NCBI GenBank assembly: GCA_002841155.1
Contig: PHEH01000007.1
Location: 110,177-174,176, forward strand
Length of the DNA stretch: 64,000 bases
Direction of reading: 5' to 3'
From: Alphaproteobacteria bacterium HGW-Alphaproteobacteria-18
Lineage (GTDB): Bacteria > Pseudomonadota > Alphaproteobacteria > Caulobacterales > Hyphomonadaceae
Shown: positions 8,626 through 17,144 of the stretch, one piece after another
How positions within the stretch are numbered: the stretch's first letter is position 1
Layout of the letters: every line of letters starts with the position of its first letter
Program-made: the position numbers and the translations under genes
The notes under the pieces: model-generated
Databases searched by the model: none
What the model saw: only the letters and a program-made list of their open reading frames with translations
What the model was told of the DNA's origin: nothing

Positions 8626-10119
8626 TTACACCTTGCTCAGCGGAAGGGTCACGCTGGCGCGGAAACCCCCTTCTGGGCGATTTTCCAACTCGATGCGCCC
8701 CCCATGAGCGTGAACAATGTTGCGGGAAATATGGAGCCCGAGACCATGTCCGCCCGTTTCAGAATTTCTTGATTTTTCAAGGCGAACCAACGGCTCGAAG
8801 ACGGATCCCATATCTGTTTCCGGAATGCCGGGGCCGTCATCGTCAACGATCACAACGCAGTCTTCGCCGAGATTTTCGAGCCGGATGTGAGCCCTCTCGC
8901 CATAGCGCACGGCATTGACCATAATATTTCGTAAGGCGCGCGTAAGGTCTTCTGGCCATGCCCGCACAAGCAGGCGTTCGTCAGTCTCCTCACAGCTGAC
9001 GGGCATGCCGATATCGCGCAGGTCTTCGCACAGGCTTTCGACCAGAGCGCCAAGATCTGTCAGCAGCTTTTCATCCGTCCGCAGACTGGTGGTTCCCGCT
9101 TGCAACGCAGCTTCGGTAAGGCTCTGGAGCTCATCCAGCGCCCGCTCCATCTTTTCGCGCTCGGCATCGTCCTCGATCATGGCGGCGCGTATCCGCATGG
9201 CGGTAAGCGGCGTGCGAAGGTCATGCCCGATAGCGACCAGCACATCTTTCTGGGATTGCAGGATCGCTTCGAGCCGCGTCGCCATTGTGTTGAATGCCTC
9301 CATCACCTTGCGCAGGTCGCGGGGGCCGGAAACTGGCAGAGGTGTATGCTTGTCCCCGCGCCCGAGCGCGGTGGAGGCCCGGGCGAGATCTTCCAATGGG
9401 CGATAAATCCACCGCGCCGCGAGTGCCGCCGCAATGGCGACGCACAGAAGCGACAGGGACAACACGAAGATAAAAGGCTGGATGGGCGGGCCATTGTCAG
9501 CGCCGGCCGCTGCCAGAACGTTGACCCACTGTCCGGGCGCATACTCCACCGAGATGTTGAGCAGCCTTGAGGGAAAGCGCATGCGGTCGAACATAACGCT
9601 TCCCCCCTGATCGTATCCCGACGGACCGGCGGCAGACTTTTCACCCGCCCGCGGCAACATGGGCCCCGGTATCGGCCGGGACGGAAAGCTGCCGTCTCCC
9701 AGCTCGGGCTCATTTCCGAGTGCTGAGCGCGGAAACCGCATGGGCGGGCCGTTATGACCGCCGCTGACCTGGAACGAGGAGACGCTGCCCAGGTCCTTGG
9801 CCGACGCGGCCCATTGGCGCTTCACTTCAGCGCCAATCACATCTTCTTCACCCGCCAGGGAGCGCTGCTCGCGGCGCACAAAGAGGACGTTGGCGTGGCT
9901 GGACGCGGCCTCGACAAAAGCCGCATCGCCGGCCTGCTGGCGGGCAAGCTCCAGAATGTCCAGCGCCACTTCAACCTGCGCCTTGCGTTGCATAGCGACG
10001 AAGACATTCTCGGCGATCAGCTTGAAGCTGATGATCGCGATCAGCTGGGCCACAATGAGGGCCGCGACCACGATCAGGATCGACCGGGTGAGCAGCGTAT
10101 CGGCAAACAAGCGTTTCAC
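8626..10119 (-). CDS. Two-component sensor histidine kinase
   Basis: The 497-residue inner-membrane protein has a first transmembrane helix at about residues 12-32, a periplasmic region of ~180 residues that is rich in Gly/Pro, and a second helix at about 215-237. A HAMP linker follows, then HisKA with His299 in GHDLRTPLTAM, and an ATPase domain with an N-box (RNIMVNAVRYG), VDDDGPGIP and GGHGLGLHISRNIV. All catalytic motifs are intact. Its start overlaps the stop of the response-regulator gene by 4 bp, so the two are translationally coupled. The signal sensed is unknown; a periplasmic or envelope cue is plausible from the topology. Confidence 0.92.
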   Translation of the reverse strand: MKRLFADTLLTRSILIVVAALIVAQLIAIISFKLIAENVFVAMQRKAQVEVALDILELARQQAGDAAFVEAASSHANVLFVRREQRSLAGEEDVIGAEVKRQWAASAKDLGSVSSFQVSGGHNGPPMRFPRSALGNEPELGDGSFPSRPIPGPMLPRAGEKSAAGPSGYDQGGSVMFDRMRFPSRLLNISVEYAPGQWVNVLAAAGADNGPPIQPFIFVLSLSLLCVAIAAALAARWIYRPLEDLARASTALGRGDKHTPLPVSGPRDLRKVMEAFNTMATRLEAILQSQKDVLVAIGHDLRTPLTAMRIRAAMIEDDAEREKMERALDELQSLTEAALQAGTTSLRTDEKLLTDLGALVESLCEDLRDIGMPVSCEETDERLLVRAWPEDLTRALRNIMVNAVRYGERAHIRLENLGEDCVVIVDDDGPGIPETDMGSVFEPLVRLEKSRNSETGGHGLGLHISRNIVHAHGGRIELENRPEGGFRASVTLPLSKV

Positions 10120-10889
10120 AGGCGGCGCACTTCTGCGTCCAGCATATAGCCCCCGCCCCAGACGGTTGTGATGATCTTCGGCTCACGCGCATCAATCTCG
10201 ATCTTGCGGCGGAAGCGGCTGATCTGGCTGTCGACGCTACGGTCGAACACATCGGAATCGCTGATCCGTGTCAGGTCGAGAATGCGTTCGCGGGAGAGCA
10301 CGACGCGGGGATTCTTAAGGAAAACAAGGAGGAGCTGGAATTCCGTGGCGCTGAGCGGCACCACGACGCCATCATCCCGGCGCAGACGGCGTTTGGGGAT
10401 GTCGAGCACCCAGCGGTCAAACTCGAAGAACTGTTTGCCTTCATCGCCCGACTGAACGCTCATGCTGGTCTCCAGCCGGCGCAGCACAGCGCGGACACGG
10501 GCCAGCAGCTCGCGGGGATGGAAGGGTTTGGCGACATAGTCGTCCGCGCCGATTTCGAGGCCGATGATCCGGTCGATCTCTTCGGATTTGGCGCTGACGA
10601 GGATGATCGGGATGGTCTTGAGCTCGGCTATGCTGCGGCAGAGGCTGAGCCCGTCTTCGCCCGGCATCATGATGTCGAGAAGGACCAGATCGGGGGCGCG
10701 CTCATGGATCTTCCGCCGGGCGGCGGCGGCGTTTTCGGCAACATCGGCGTCAAAGCCCTGCGACTGGAAAAAGCGCTTCAGGCTGTCCCGGATGTTCCAG
10801 TCATCATCGACGATGAGCAGGCGCGGCAGCTGTGGGGTCGGATCGGGCGATGACTGCATTCTGTCTTGGTCTGTGGTTGTGGATATCAT
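10116..10889 (-). CDS. OmpR-family response regulator
   Basis: A receiver domain (acidic DDD near the N-terminus, phosphoacceptor Asp in LVLLDIMMPGEDG, Lys in ILVSAKS) is followed by a winged-helix OmpR/PhoB DNA-binding domain ending in TVWGGGYMLDAEVRRL. The start is uncertain: GTG 10916, ATG 10889 (preceded by GGGGATAAGA, chosen) and ATG 10859 are all in frame. It is coupled to the downstream histidine kinase gene. The 5' end overlaps the 3' end of the DUF2141-like gene by up to about 110 bp. OmpR-type regulators bind direct repeats of about 10-11 bp, and such a repeat lies about 570 bp upstream at 11461-11510. Confidence 0.92.
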   Translation of the reverse strand: MISTTTDQDRMQSSPDPTPQLPRLLIVDDDWNIRDSLKRFFQSQGFDADVAENAAAARRKIHERAPDLVLLDIMMPGEDGLSLCRSIAELKTIPIILVSAKSEEIDRIIGLEIGADDYVAKPFHPRELLARVRAVLRRLETSMSVQSGDEGKQFFEFDRWVLDIPKRRLRRDDGVVVPLSATEFQLLLVFLKNPRVVLSRERILDLTRISDSDVFDRSVDSQISRFRRKIEIDAREPKIITTVWGGGYMLDAEVRRL

Positions 10890-11364
10890 TCTTATCCCCA
10901 TTCTTGGTTCCACCAAAGCTACCTTTGGCGGGGGCGAGTTTCAGGTCCAGGATCGTGCTCTGGGTGATACGCTCGGCATAGTCTTCAAAGCGCATGTTCC
11001 GTAACCAGGGCCTTGATCCTGCAAGGAAAACGGGCACGGTGGGCCGCCCGATAAGATTGCGGCTGAGACGTCCCTTGCCGCGCCGGTCGGCAAAAGCAGT
11101 GACGGCATAACGGCCGGGGCGCAGCCCCATGAACACCACAGATTTCTGGCCTTCCGCCGGGTCGATACAGGCCATCCGGCGGGCCAGGCGTGGCTTCCAG
11201 GGGAAGCCTTCTGCCGCTTCCCACAGGCACACGGTGATCCGTCCGCCCGCCCAGCCCCGCTCGCCCATCCGGACAAGCAGGCGCACGTCTCCGAACGCGA
11301 AAACCTCCGGCGAGAGCGCATGCCCGCCGGTAAAAAGTATGGGGCCTCCAGGGGAGTTTTGCAT
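10804..11364 (-). CDS. DUF2141-like protein, start uncertain
   Basis: The central part resembles DUF2141 proteins: GRITVCLWEAAEGFP, a conserved VVFMGLRPGRYAVTAFADRRGKG turn, NLIGRP, and a late FEDYAERI. These are small proteins, usually secreted, of unknown function. No convincing signal peptide is seen here. A longer frame to 11541 would run through the 10-bp repeats and is not credible, so I used the ATG at 11364, with a weak ribosome site. The last ~85 bp overlap the response-regulator gene, so the C-terminal tail past about residue 160 may be an overrun. The gene may be decaying; it could also be the first gene of the two-component operon. Confidence 0.5.
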   Translation of the reverse strand: MQNSPGGPILFTGGHALSPEVFAFGDVRLLVRMGERGWAGGRITVCLWEAAEGFPWKPRLARRMACIDPAEGQKSVVFMGLRPGRYAVTAFADRRGKGRLSRNLIGRPTVPVFLAGSRPWLRNMRFEDYAERITQSTILDLKLAPAKGSFGGTKNGDKNDIHNHRPRQNAVIARSDPTAAAPAHRR

Positions 11365-11460
11365 GTAACGGGCCTGTAATCTGACCCTGCCCTTCTGGCG
11401 CCAAGACGTGTCGGGAGTTTGCCGCGGGAGCTCAAAATCGTGACATCTGCCGGTCACGCA

Positions 11461-11510
11461 CAGGACAAACCGGGACAGTTCGGGACATTTCAGGACAGGT
11501 TCGGACACCC
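11461..11510. repeat. Five 10-bp direct repeats with a GGACA core
   Basis: Five consecutive blocks of exactly 10 bp carry GGACA at the same position (caGGACAaac, cgGGACAgtt, cgGGACAttt, caGGACAggt, tcGGACAccc). On the minus strand this is a TGTCC(C/T)G array. The same motif and period recur at 55451-55530. Ten-base spacing puts every copy on one face of the helix, which suggests cooperative protein binding. Confidence 0.8.
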
Positions 11511-11835
11511 TTTGAGCAGCGGCCAGACGGTTTGGAGACATTACAAAGCGTAAAGCTTGTCAGGCTCTTGCCCGGCATATCCTTCTGCCCGACCAGTTTT
11601 GTCACATCGTCACATTCTGACCTGTTGAGCCGGTTTTCGCGGCACACATTTGCAGCGACCCCGAACGTATGACCGGGGCTCAGACGGAGCCACCCCCCCC
11701 CACTCCACGGGTTCCGTCTGAACGTTCCTCCCGGAGGTCCTTGCCGTCTGTGTTCTCCCCCGAAGTCAGTCAGGCAACTTCCCCACCCGTGCCTCCGGGG
11801 GGAACCCCTCATACTCATACGGACCCGATTTTTTG
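11511..11835 (+). promoter_or_regulatory. Leader region of the autotransporter gene with a C9 tract
   Basis: No gene is credible in this stretch. It contains a run of nine C residues at 11693-11701, flanked by an 8-bp inverted repeat, CAGACGGA (11681-11688) and TCCGTCTG (11713-11720), so the tract lies in the loop of a possible hairpin. Homopolymeric C runs upstream of surface-protein genes can mediate slip-strand phase variation in other bacteria; that role here is only a hypothesis. I could not identify a clear -35/-10 pair. Confidence 0.4.
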
Positions 11836-14800
11836 ATGCGCCTTTTCCGGAAATTTCTTGTTCTCAGTGTCTCTTCCATTGCCATCGTTTCCGGCGCTCA
11901 GGCGGCCGAGATCACGACAAAGACATCCGAGCCCGTAAAGACATCCACCGCCAATGCGGGGGCTGCGGATAATCTGACCATCACTGAAAATGGCTCAATC
12001 GAAGTTTCCGAGACGCCCGGCTTTACGGCGGTCACCATCGATAGCAGCAATGATGTCACCCATGACGGAACGATCCTGATCGAGGATTCCGACAATGCGG
12101 CGGGCATCGTGATTGGTCCGGGCCTGGCGACGAACCTTGTCGTGAGCGGCAACATCCAGCTGATCGAAGACTATACGCGCGAAGACACTGACGGTGATGA
12201 CGATGCTGATGGCCCTCTTGCCATTGGCAGCAACCGGACCGGTATCCTGCTGGGCCAGGGCGCAGCGATGGACGGGTCGATCCATGTGTCTTCCGGTTCT
12301 TACCTACAGATCGAGGGCAATGATTCTGCCGGTATCCTCCTGCTCAGCCCTCTCAATGGCGACTTGCGCGCAGAGGGGGCCATCAGCGTAACCGGGGACA
12401 ACGCTCAGGGCATCACCGCGACCGGCCTGATTGACGGCGATGTAACGATTGGAGGGTCTGTCAGCGCCAAAGGCGAGAACGCAACTGGCGTAAGGCTGGA
12501 TCAGGGCGCGACCGGCGCGGTTGCCATCAATGGCAGCATTGTCTCGACAGGCTTTGCCTATAGTTCGACCACAAACTATATTTCTCCTTCATTGGTTACC
12601 AGCAGCACGACGCCGCTTGCCGAGCGACTTGATGCTGACGAGCTTCTGACTGGCGGCCCCGCCCTTGTGATCGGCGGGAGTCTTGGTCAGGGCCTGCTTA
12701 TCAATGGCGCGGCACCCGACCCTGACCTCAGTGACGATGAAGATGACGACGACACCAAGGACACGATCGAGGATTTCAACGAAAACCGCTCCACGGCCAG
12801 CATCACGAGCTTAGGGCCTGCGCCCGCCCTGCTGATCAGCGCAGACTGGAATGGCGCCGCGAGCGAAGACCTGATTCTGGGCGAAGTTCTGGAAACCGTG
12901 CGCGATACACTCGACGATGATGATGACGACGACACCGATGAAATCCTGGCACAGTTTGCCTATGATTTCGGCCTGATCAATCGCGGCTCGATCACAGGCA
13001 CGGGCACAAATGTCGGCTTTGACGGAACAGCCGTCCTGATCGAAGGATCGGAAAGCACTGGACATTCTGTCATCATCTCCGGTGGCATCCAGAATACAGG
13101 CGCCATCACGGCTTCAGGCTACGAAGCCAATGCAACGGCGATCCGCCTGGGGACGAATGTAGAAACACCGCGCCTCTCAAACCAGGGAACCATTCAGGCC
13201 CTGATCTCAACTGAAACCGCAGCCAATGTCATAGCCCTGGACATTACAGAAACGGCAAACCTGTCCGTGCTTGAAAACTCTGGAACGATCCTGGCGCGCT
13301 CCACCGGTAACGCGGGCGAAGTGACCGCCGTGCGCGACCTTTCTGGAACACTCAGCTCCATCGTCAACACCGGCACGATTAGCGCAACCTATCAGTATGA
13401 CGGCATTAACCTGAACACACGAACGGATGCCACCGCATTTGACCTGCGCGCCAACACCAGCGGCGCAACACTGCGTCAATACGAGCGGGAGGCAACCTAT
13501 GATGCGAACGGAGATGGCTACATCAATGCGCTGGACACATTAGATCCTTCGATTTCGGGGAATATCTTCTTCGGCAGCGGCAATGACGTTCTGCGGCTTG
13601 AAGCCGGCACAGTGAAGGGCGATGTCGATTTCGGGGCGGGGACGGACGAGCTTTATGCCAGCAAAACAGCAATTACAGGCAATGTCAGTTTCAGCGGAGA
13701 TTCCTCACTCATTCGCCTACTGAATGAATCGACCCTGACAGGAGACATATCCCTGTCAGATACAGGCATGTCCAGCTTCATGCTGTCAGGAGGCTCAACC
13801 TATGCCGGACTTATCACCAATGGCGGCAGTACGCTGTCTATGTCGATTGACGGATCACGGGCAAAGCTGAGCGCCGGAACCGCGCTTGAACTGGCAAGCC
13901 TTGTCGTTGGGAATGGCTCAACCCTGATTCTCGACATCGACAATCTCGGCGTTCAGGATACCCCGGTATTTACCGTCAACGGAACAGCCTCCCTGACGGG
14001 CGGTGTCTTGATATCGCCGGTGTTCGCAGGCGTTTCCAAATCGTCAGCAACCTTCGTCATCCTCAATGCCGACACCCTGATTGCCGACCTTGAGTCAGGC
14101 GATGTGTCACTGGTGGCAGACACCCCTTACATCTATCAGACAGAACTCAGCCTGGATGAAGGGGTACGCGACCAGCTGAACCTGGTCTACCGCCTGAAGA
14201 CGACGGAAGAACTTGGCCTCGACGTCAACGAAACAGCCGCTTTTGATGCGGTTCTGGAACTCTTCGGCATATCCGCTCCCCTGAGTGAGGCCTTTGCGGG
14301 GATATCCAGCGAGGCAGACTTCTTTCAAGCGTATAGCCAGCTGCTGCCACAGCGAACAGACGCATCGACACGTTTCCTCCGGTCGCAGGCCACATCAACA
14401 TTCGGCGCGATGGCCGACCAGATGAACCTGCTTGCAAACTCACCGGGCGATGGCGTCAAGGCCTGGGTGCAGGAGAGCTTCACCTTTACCGACATCAAGG
14501 ACACCGCCGATGCACCCGGCTACAATGGCACAGGTTTCAGCGTGACGGGTGGCCTGAACATTCCTGTCCGCTCTCTGGATGCATTCGGCCTGATGATGAG
14601 CTTCAATACGGGCCGCTATGAAGAGAAAACCGGGGGGAGCAATCCAGTCAACACGTCCAGCACCGGCGTCGGCGTTTATGGCCTGAAGACGTGGGACAAG
14701 ATATTCCTGCGCGGCGTGGCGCAGGCCGCCAGCGTAAACTTCAGCAGTCTCCGGGAACTGAGTATCATCTCCGGAGAGAAAGACAGCTTCCTGGACAGCG

Positions 14801-15342
14801 CAGACGTTCTGGACAAGCCGGACATTTCAGACACGATCAGCGGCGACTGGGGCGGATACAGCTTCGCCGCGAGCGCATCGGCTGGCAGGGAATTCAAGGC
14901 CGGCTCGTTCTATGCCCGGCCGGAGATCTCGGTGGATTATTTTCGTCTTCACCAGGATGGCTATCAGGAATCGGCCCTTCGGTATGATTCGCTCGCGCTG
15001 GATGTGAGCGCCGCTGACACGGAGCGGGCATCGGCCTCGGCTATCCTCGCCATCGGTATGGACCGGAGCGTTCAGAACGGGCTCTACCGGATATTCCCCG
15101 AAGCCCGGATCGGGGCGCGGCATGAGTTGCTGGAAACCCCCTATGAGGTGACGGCACGGTTCCTGAATGGAGAAGAAACCTTCCTCATCCAGGCGCAGGA
15201 AGAATTCAGCGATGCGTTGATTGCGGGGTTCTCGTTCAATAGCAGCTCCAGCATCTTCACCGCCAGGGCATCCTATGATGTAGAGCTATCCGAGGCGGGC
15301 GCGGTACACTATGCTGGCGTCTCGGGAATGTTGCGTTTCTAG
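11836..15342 (+). CDS. Large autotransporter (type Va) with acidic, EF-hand-like inserts
   Basis: I take ATG 11836 (the frame also offers TTG 11833). The protein has 1168 residues. A signal peptide ends near GAQA|AEITT. The passenger (about residues 24-850) is built of Gly/Thr/Asn/Ser-rich repeats with many xNxGxI turns, typical of a beta-helix. It carries unusually acidic segments (DTDGDDDADG, DDEDDDDTKD, DDDDDDTDEI) and a calcium-loop-like DANGDGYIN near residue 555. The last ~300 residues form the autotransporter barrel, ending in MLRF with a C-terminal Phe. Such proteins are surface adhesins or enzymes; no catalytic motif was seen. It is monocistronic. Confidence 0.9.
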   Translation: MRLFRKFLVLSVSSIAIVSGAQAAEITTKTSEPVKTSTANAGAADNLTITENGSIEVSETPGFTAVTIDSSNDVTHDGTILIEDSDNAAGIVIGPGLATNLVVSGNIQLIEDYTREDTDGDDDADGPLAIGSNRTGILLGQGAAMDGSIHVSSGSYLQIEGNDSAGILLLSPLNGDLRAEGAISVTGDNAQGITATGLIDGDVTIGGSVSAKGENATGVRLDQGATGAVAINGSIVSTGFAYSSTTNYISPSLVTSSTTPLAERLDADELLTGGPALVIGGSLGQGLLINGAAPDPDLSDDEDDDDTKDTIEDFNENRSTASITSLGPAPALLISADWNGAASEDLILGEVLETVRDTLDDDDDDDTDEILAQFAYDFGLINRGSITGTGTNVGFDGTAVLIEGSESTGHSVIISGGIQNTGAITASGYEANATAIRLGTNVETPRLSNQGTIQALISTETAANVIALDITETANLSVLENSGTILARSTGNAGEVTAVRDLSGTLSSIVNTGTISATYQYDGINLNTRTDATAFDLRANTSGATLRQYEREATYDANGDGYINALDTLDPSISGNIFFGSGNDVLRLEAGTVKGDVDFGAGTDELYASKTAITGNVSFSGDSSLIRLLNESTLTGDISLSDTGMSSFMLSGGSTYAGLITNGGSTLSMSIDGSRAKLSAGTALELASLVVGNGSTLILDIDNLGVQDTPVFTVNGTASLTGGVLISPVFAGVSKSSATFVILNADTLIADLESGDVSLVADTPYIYQTELSLDEGVRDQLNLVYRLKTTEELGLDVNETAAFDAVLELFGISAPLSEAFAGISSEADFFQAYSQLLPQRTDASTRFLRSQATSTFGAMADQMNLLANSPGDGVKAWVQESFTFTDIKDTADAPGYNGTGFSVTGGLNIPVRSLDAFGLMMSFNTGRYEEKTGGSNPVNTSSTGVGVYGLKTWDKIFLRGVAQAASVNFSSLRELSIISGEKDSFLDSADVLDKPDISDTISGDWGGYSFAASASAGREFKAGSFYARPEISVDYFRLHQDGYQESALRYDSLALDVSAADTERASASAILAIGMDRSVQNGLYRIFPEARIGARHELLETPYEVTARFLNGEETFLIQAQEEFSDALIAGFSFNSSSSIFTARASYDVELSEAGAVHYAGVSGMLRF

Positions 15343-15446
15343 GATCAGCAGAGGCTGTGACACCCCCTCCCGTCGCGTCAATGTTCCTTCGGTTTTCGGA
15401 GTGTGTATGATCGCCTAAAACAATCAGATCAGGATTGGGGAGAGAC

Positions 15447-17144
15447 ATGCATTACGCTGAGCTGCTGAAAGCGCGCAATGAACTGACGGGGCCGGGTGGC
15501 GCCTTCGAAATCGTCGAAGCGGACGTCCTTGGAAACCGCCTGCGCATCTACAAGAATGCCCCAGCGAGCGTGCGGGATGTGTGGCTGTCGACGCTGCAAT
15601 TCGCGGAGCGGCCATATCTGGTCTATCAGGATGAGCGCCTGACTTTCGGGCAGGCTCATAAGCAGGTGAATGCCGTTGCGGCATGGCTGGCCGCCCAGGG
15701 CGTGAAGCCGGGCGACCGGGTGGCCGTTGCGATGCGCAACTATCCCGAATGGATGCTGATCTACTGGGCCTGTGTCTCGACCGGCATCGCGGTGGTGGGC
15801 ATGAATGCGTGGTGGACCACCGAGGAGATGGCGTATGCGCTGTCAGACTCCGCGCCCAAGGTGGTGTTCCTGGATGCCGAACGGCTCGACCGGGTGAAGG
15901 AACGCCCGGAGATGGCGGCGGGGATGAAGCTGGTGGGTGTGCGCCTTGCGGCCCCTGAAGCAAATGTTACGCCCTGGGCGGACGTGCTGGCGCATGGCGG
16001 GGCAATGCCGGACGTGGCGGTTGATCCTGATTCCGATGCCTGCATTTTCTACACGTCCGGCACGACCGGGAACCCCAAGGGCGCGCAACTGACTCAGCGC
16101 GGCTGCGTCGCGAACCTGTTCAACATGATGTATGCGGGCGCCTCCTCCGCGCTTGCTGTGGAGCGCGCGACAGGCGTAGCGCCGCCTGAGACACCGCCAA
16201 TACCGGTGACGCTGATCACCACCCCGCTGTTCCATGTGACGGCCAACAATTGCGGCGCCTATGCCACCACGGCGGCCGGCGGCACGCTTGTGCTGATGTA
16301 TCGCTGGGACGCGGGCGAGGCCTTGCGCATCATCGCGCGGGAGCGCGTGAGCAGCATGAGCGGCGTGCCGGTGATGGCGCGGGAGTTGATCAATCATCCG
16401 GATTTTACGACCACCGACACGTCCAGCCTCGTTGCGCTGGCGGGAGGCGGGGCTCAGGTGCCGCCAGATCTCGTCCAGAAGATCGAAGCGCAGGTCAGCA
16501 CCGCGCGGCCGAGCACGGGCTATGGCATGACGGAGACCTGCGGGATCATCACATCGGTGTCCGGGGACTTCTTCGTCGACAAGCCAGACAGCGCCGGACC
16601 GGCCATGCCCAACTTTGAAGCCAAATGCGTGGATGATGATGGCAACACGGTCGCCCCAGGACAGGTGGGCGAATTGTGGGTGAAGGGCTCCTCCGTCATC
16701 AAGGGCTATATCAACCGGCCAGACGCGACGGCGGCCTCGATCACCGATGGCTGGCTGCATACGGGCGACATTGCGCGCATCGATGAGGACGGGTTCATCT
16801 TCATCGTGGACCGGAAGAAGGACATGGTGCTGCGCGGCGGGGAGAATATCTACTGCGCCGAAGTGGAATCGGCTGTGTACAGACATTCCGGGATTGCCGA
16901 GTGCTGTGTCTTCGGCGTGCCCGATGAGCGGCTGGGCGAGGAAGTTGGCGTGGCCGTGGTGCTGAAGACTGGCGAGACGCTGAGCGCGGATGAGTTGCGC
17001 GCCCATTGCGGGGTGATCATGGCCAAGCACAAGGTGCCGCGCTATATCTGGTTCCTGGACGAGCCCCTGCCGCGCAATGCCAGCGGCAAGTTCCTCAAGC
17101 GCGACCTGCGCGACAGGCTGAGCCCGGAAGCGGTATCCGCCTAG
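15447..17144 (+). CDS. Acyl-CoA synthetase (AMP-dependent, FadD-like)
   Basis: ATG 15447 follows GGGGAGAG at the right distance; the TTG 12 bases earlier is less likely. The 565-residue protein has the adenylation signatures: P-loop YTSGTTGNPKGAQLT, the YGMTETCG motif, DGWLHTGDIARIDEDGF, the hinge DRKKDMVLRGGENIYCAEVE, and the catalytic Lys in NASGKFLKRDL. It activates a carboxylic acid, probably a fatty acid or other lipophilic acid, to its CoA thioester. It converges with the permease gene, overlapping by 4 bp at the stops. It has no obvious operon partner. Confidence 0.88.
   Translation: MHYAELLKARNELTGPGGAFEIVEADVLGNRLRIYKNAPASVRDVWLSTLQFAERPYLVYQDERLTFGQAHKQVNAVAAWLAAQGVKPGDRVAVAMRNYPEWMLIYWACVSTGIAVVGMNAWWTTEEMAYALSDSAPKVVFLDAERLDRVKERPEMAAGMKLVGVRLAAPEANVTPWADVLAHGGAMPDVAVDPDSDACIFYTSGTTGNPKGAQLTQRGCVANLFNMMYAGASSALAVERATGVAPPETPPIPVTLITTPLFHVTANNCGAYATTAAGGTLVLMYRWDAGEALRIIARERVSSMSGVPVMARELINHPDFTTTDTSSLVALAGGGAQVPPDLVQKIEAQVSTARPSTGYGMTETCGIITSVSGDFFVDKPDSAGPAMPNFEAKCVDDDGNTVAPGQVGELWVKGSSVIKGYINRPDATAASITDGWLHTGDIARIDEDGFIFIVDRKKDMVLRGGENIYCAEVESAVYRHSGIAECCVFGVPDERLGEEVGVAVVLKTGETLSADELRAHCGVIMAKHKVPRYIWFLDEPLPRNASGKFLKRDLRDRLSPEAVSA

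Noticed and set aside
11432..11818. A 128-codon minus-strand frame in the autotransporter leader
   Set aside because: It runs through the GGACA repeats and the C9 tract and has no protein-like features.
15843..17030. A 395-codon open frame on the minus strand inside the acyl-CoA synthetase gene
   Set aside because: It is rich in His, Arg and Gly with no domain pattern. The opposite strand encodes a complete, motif-rich enzyme; long antisense frames are expected in GC-rich genes.
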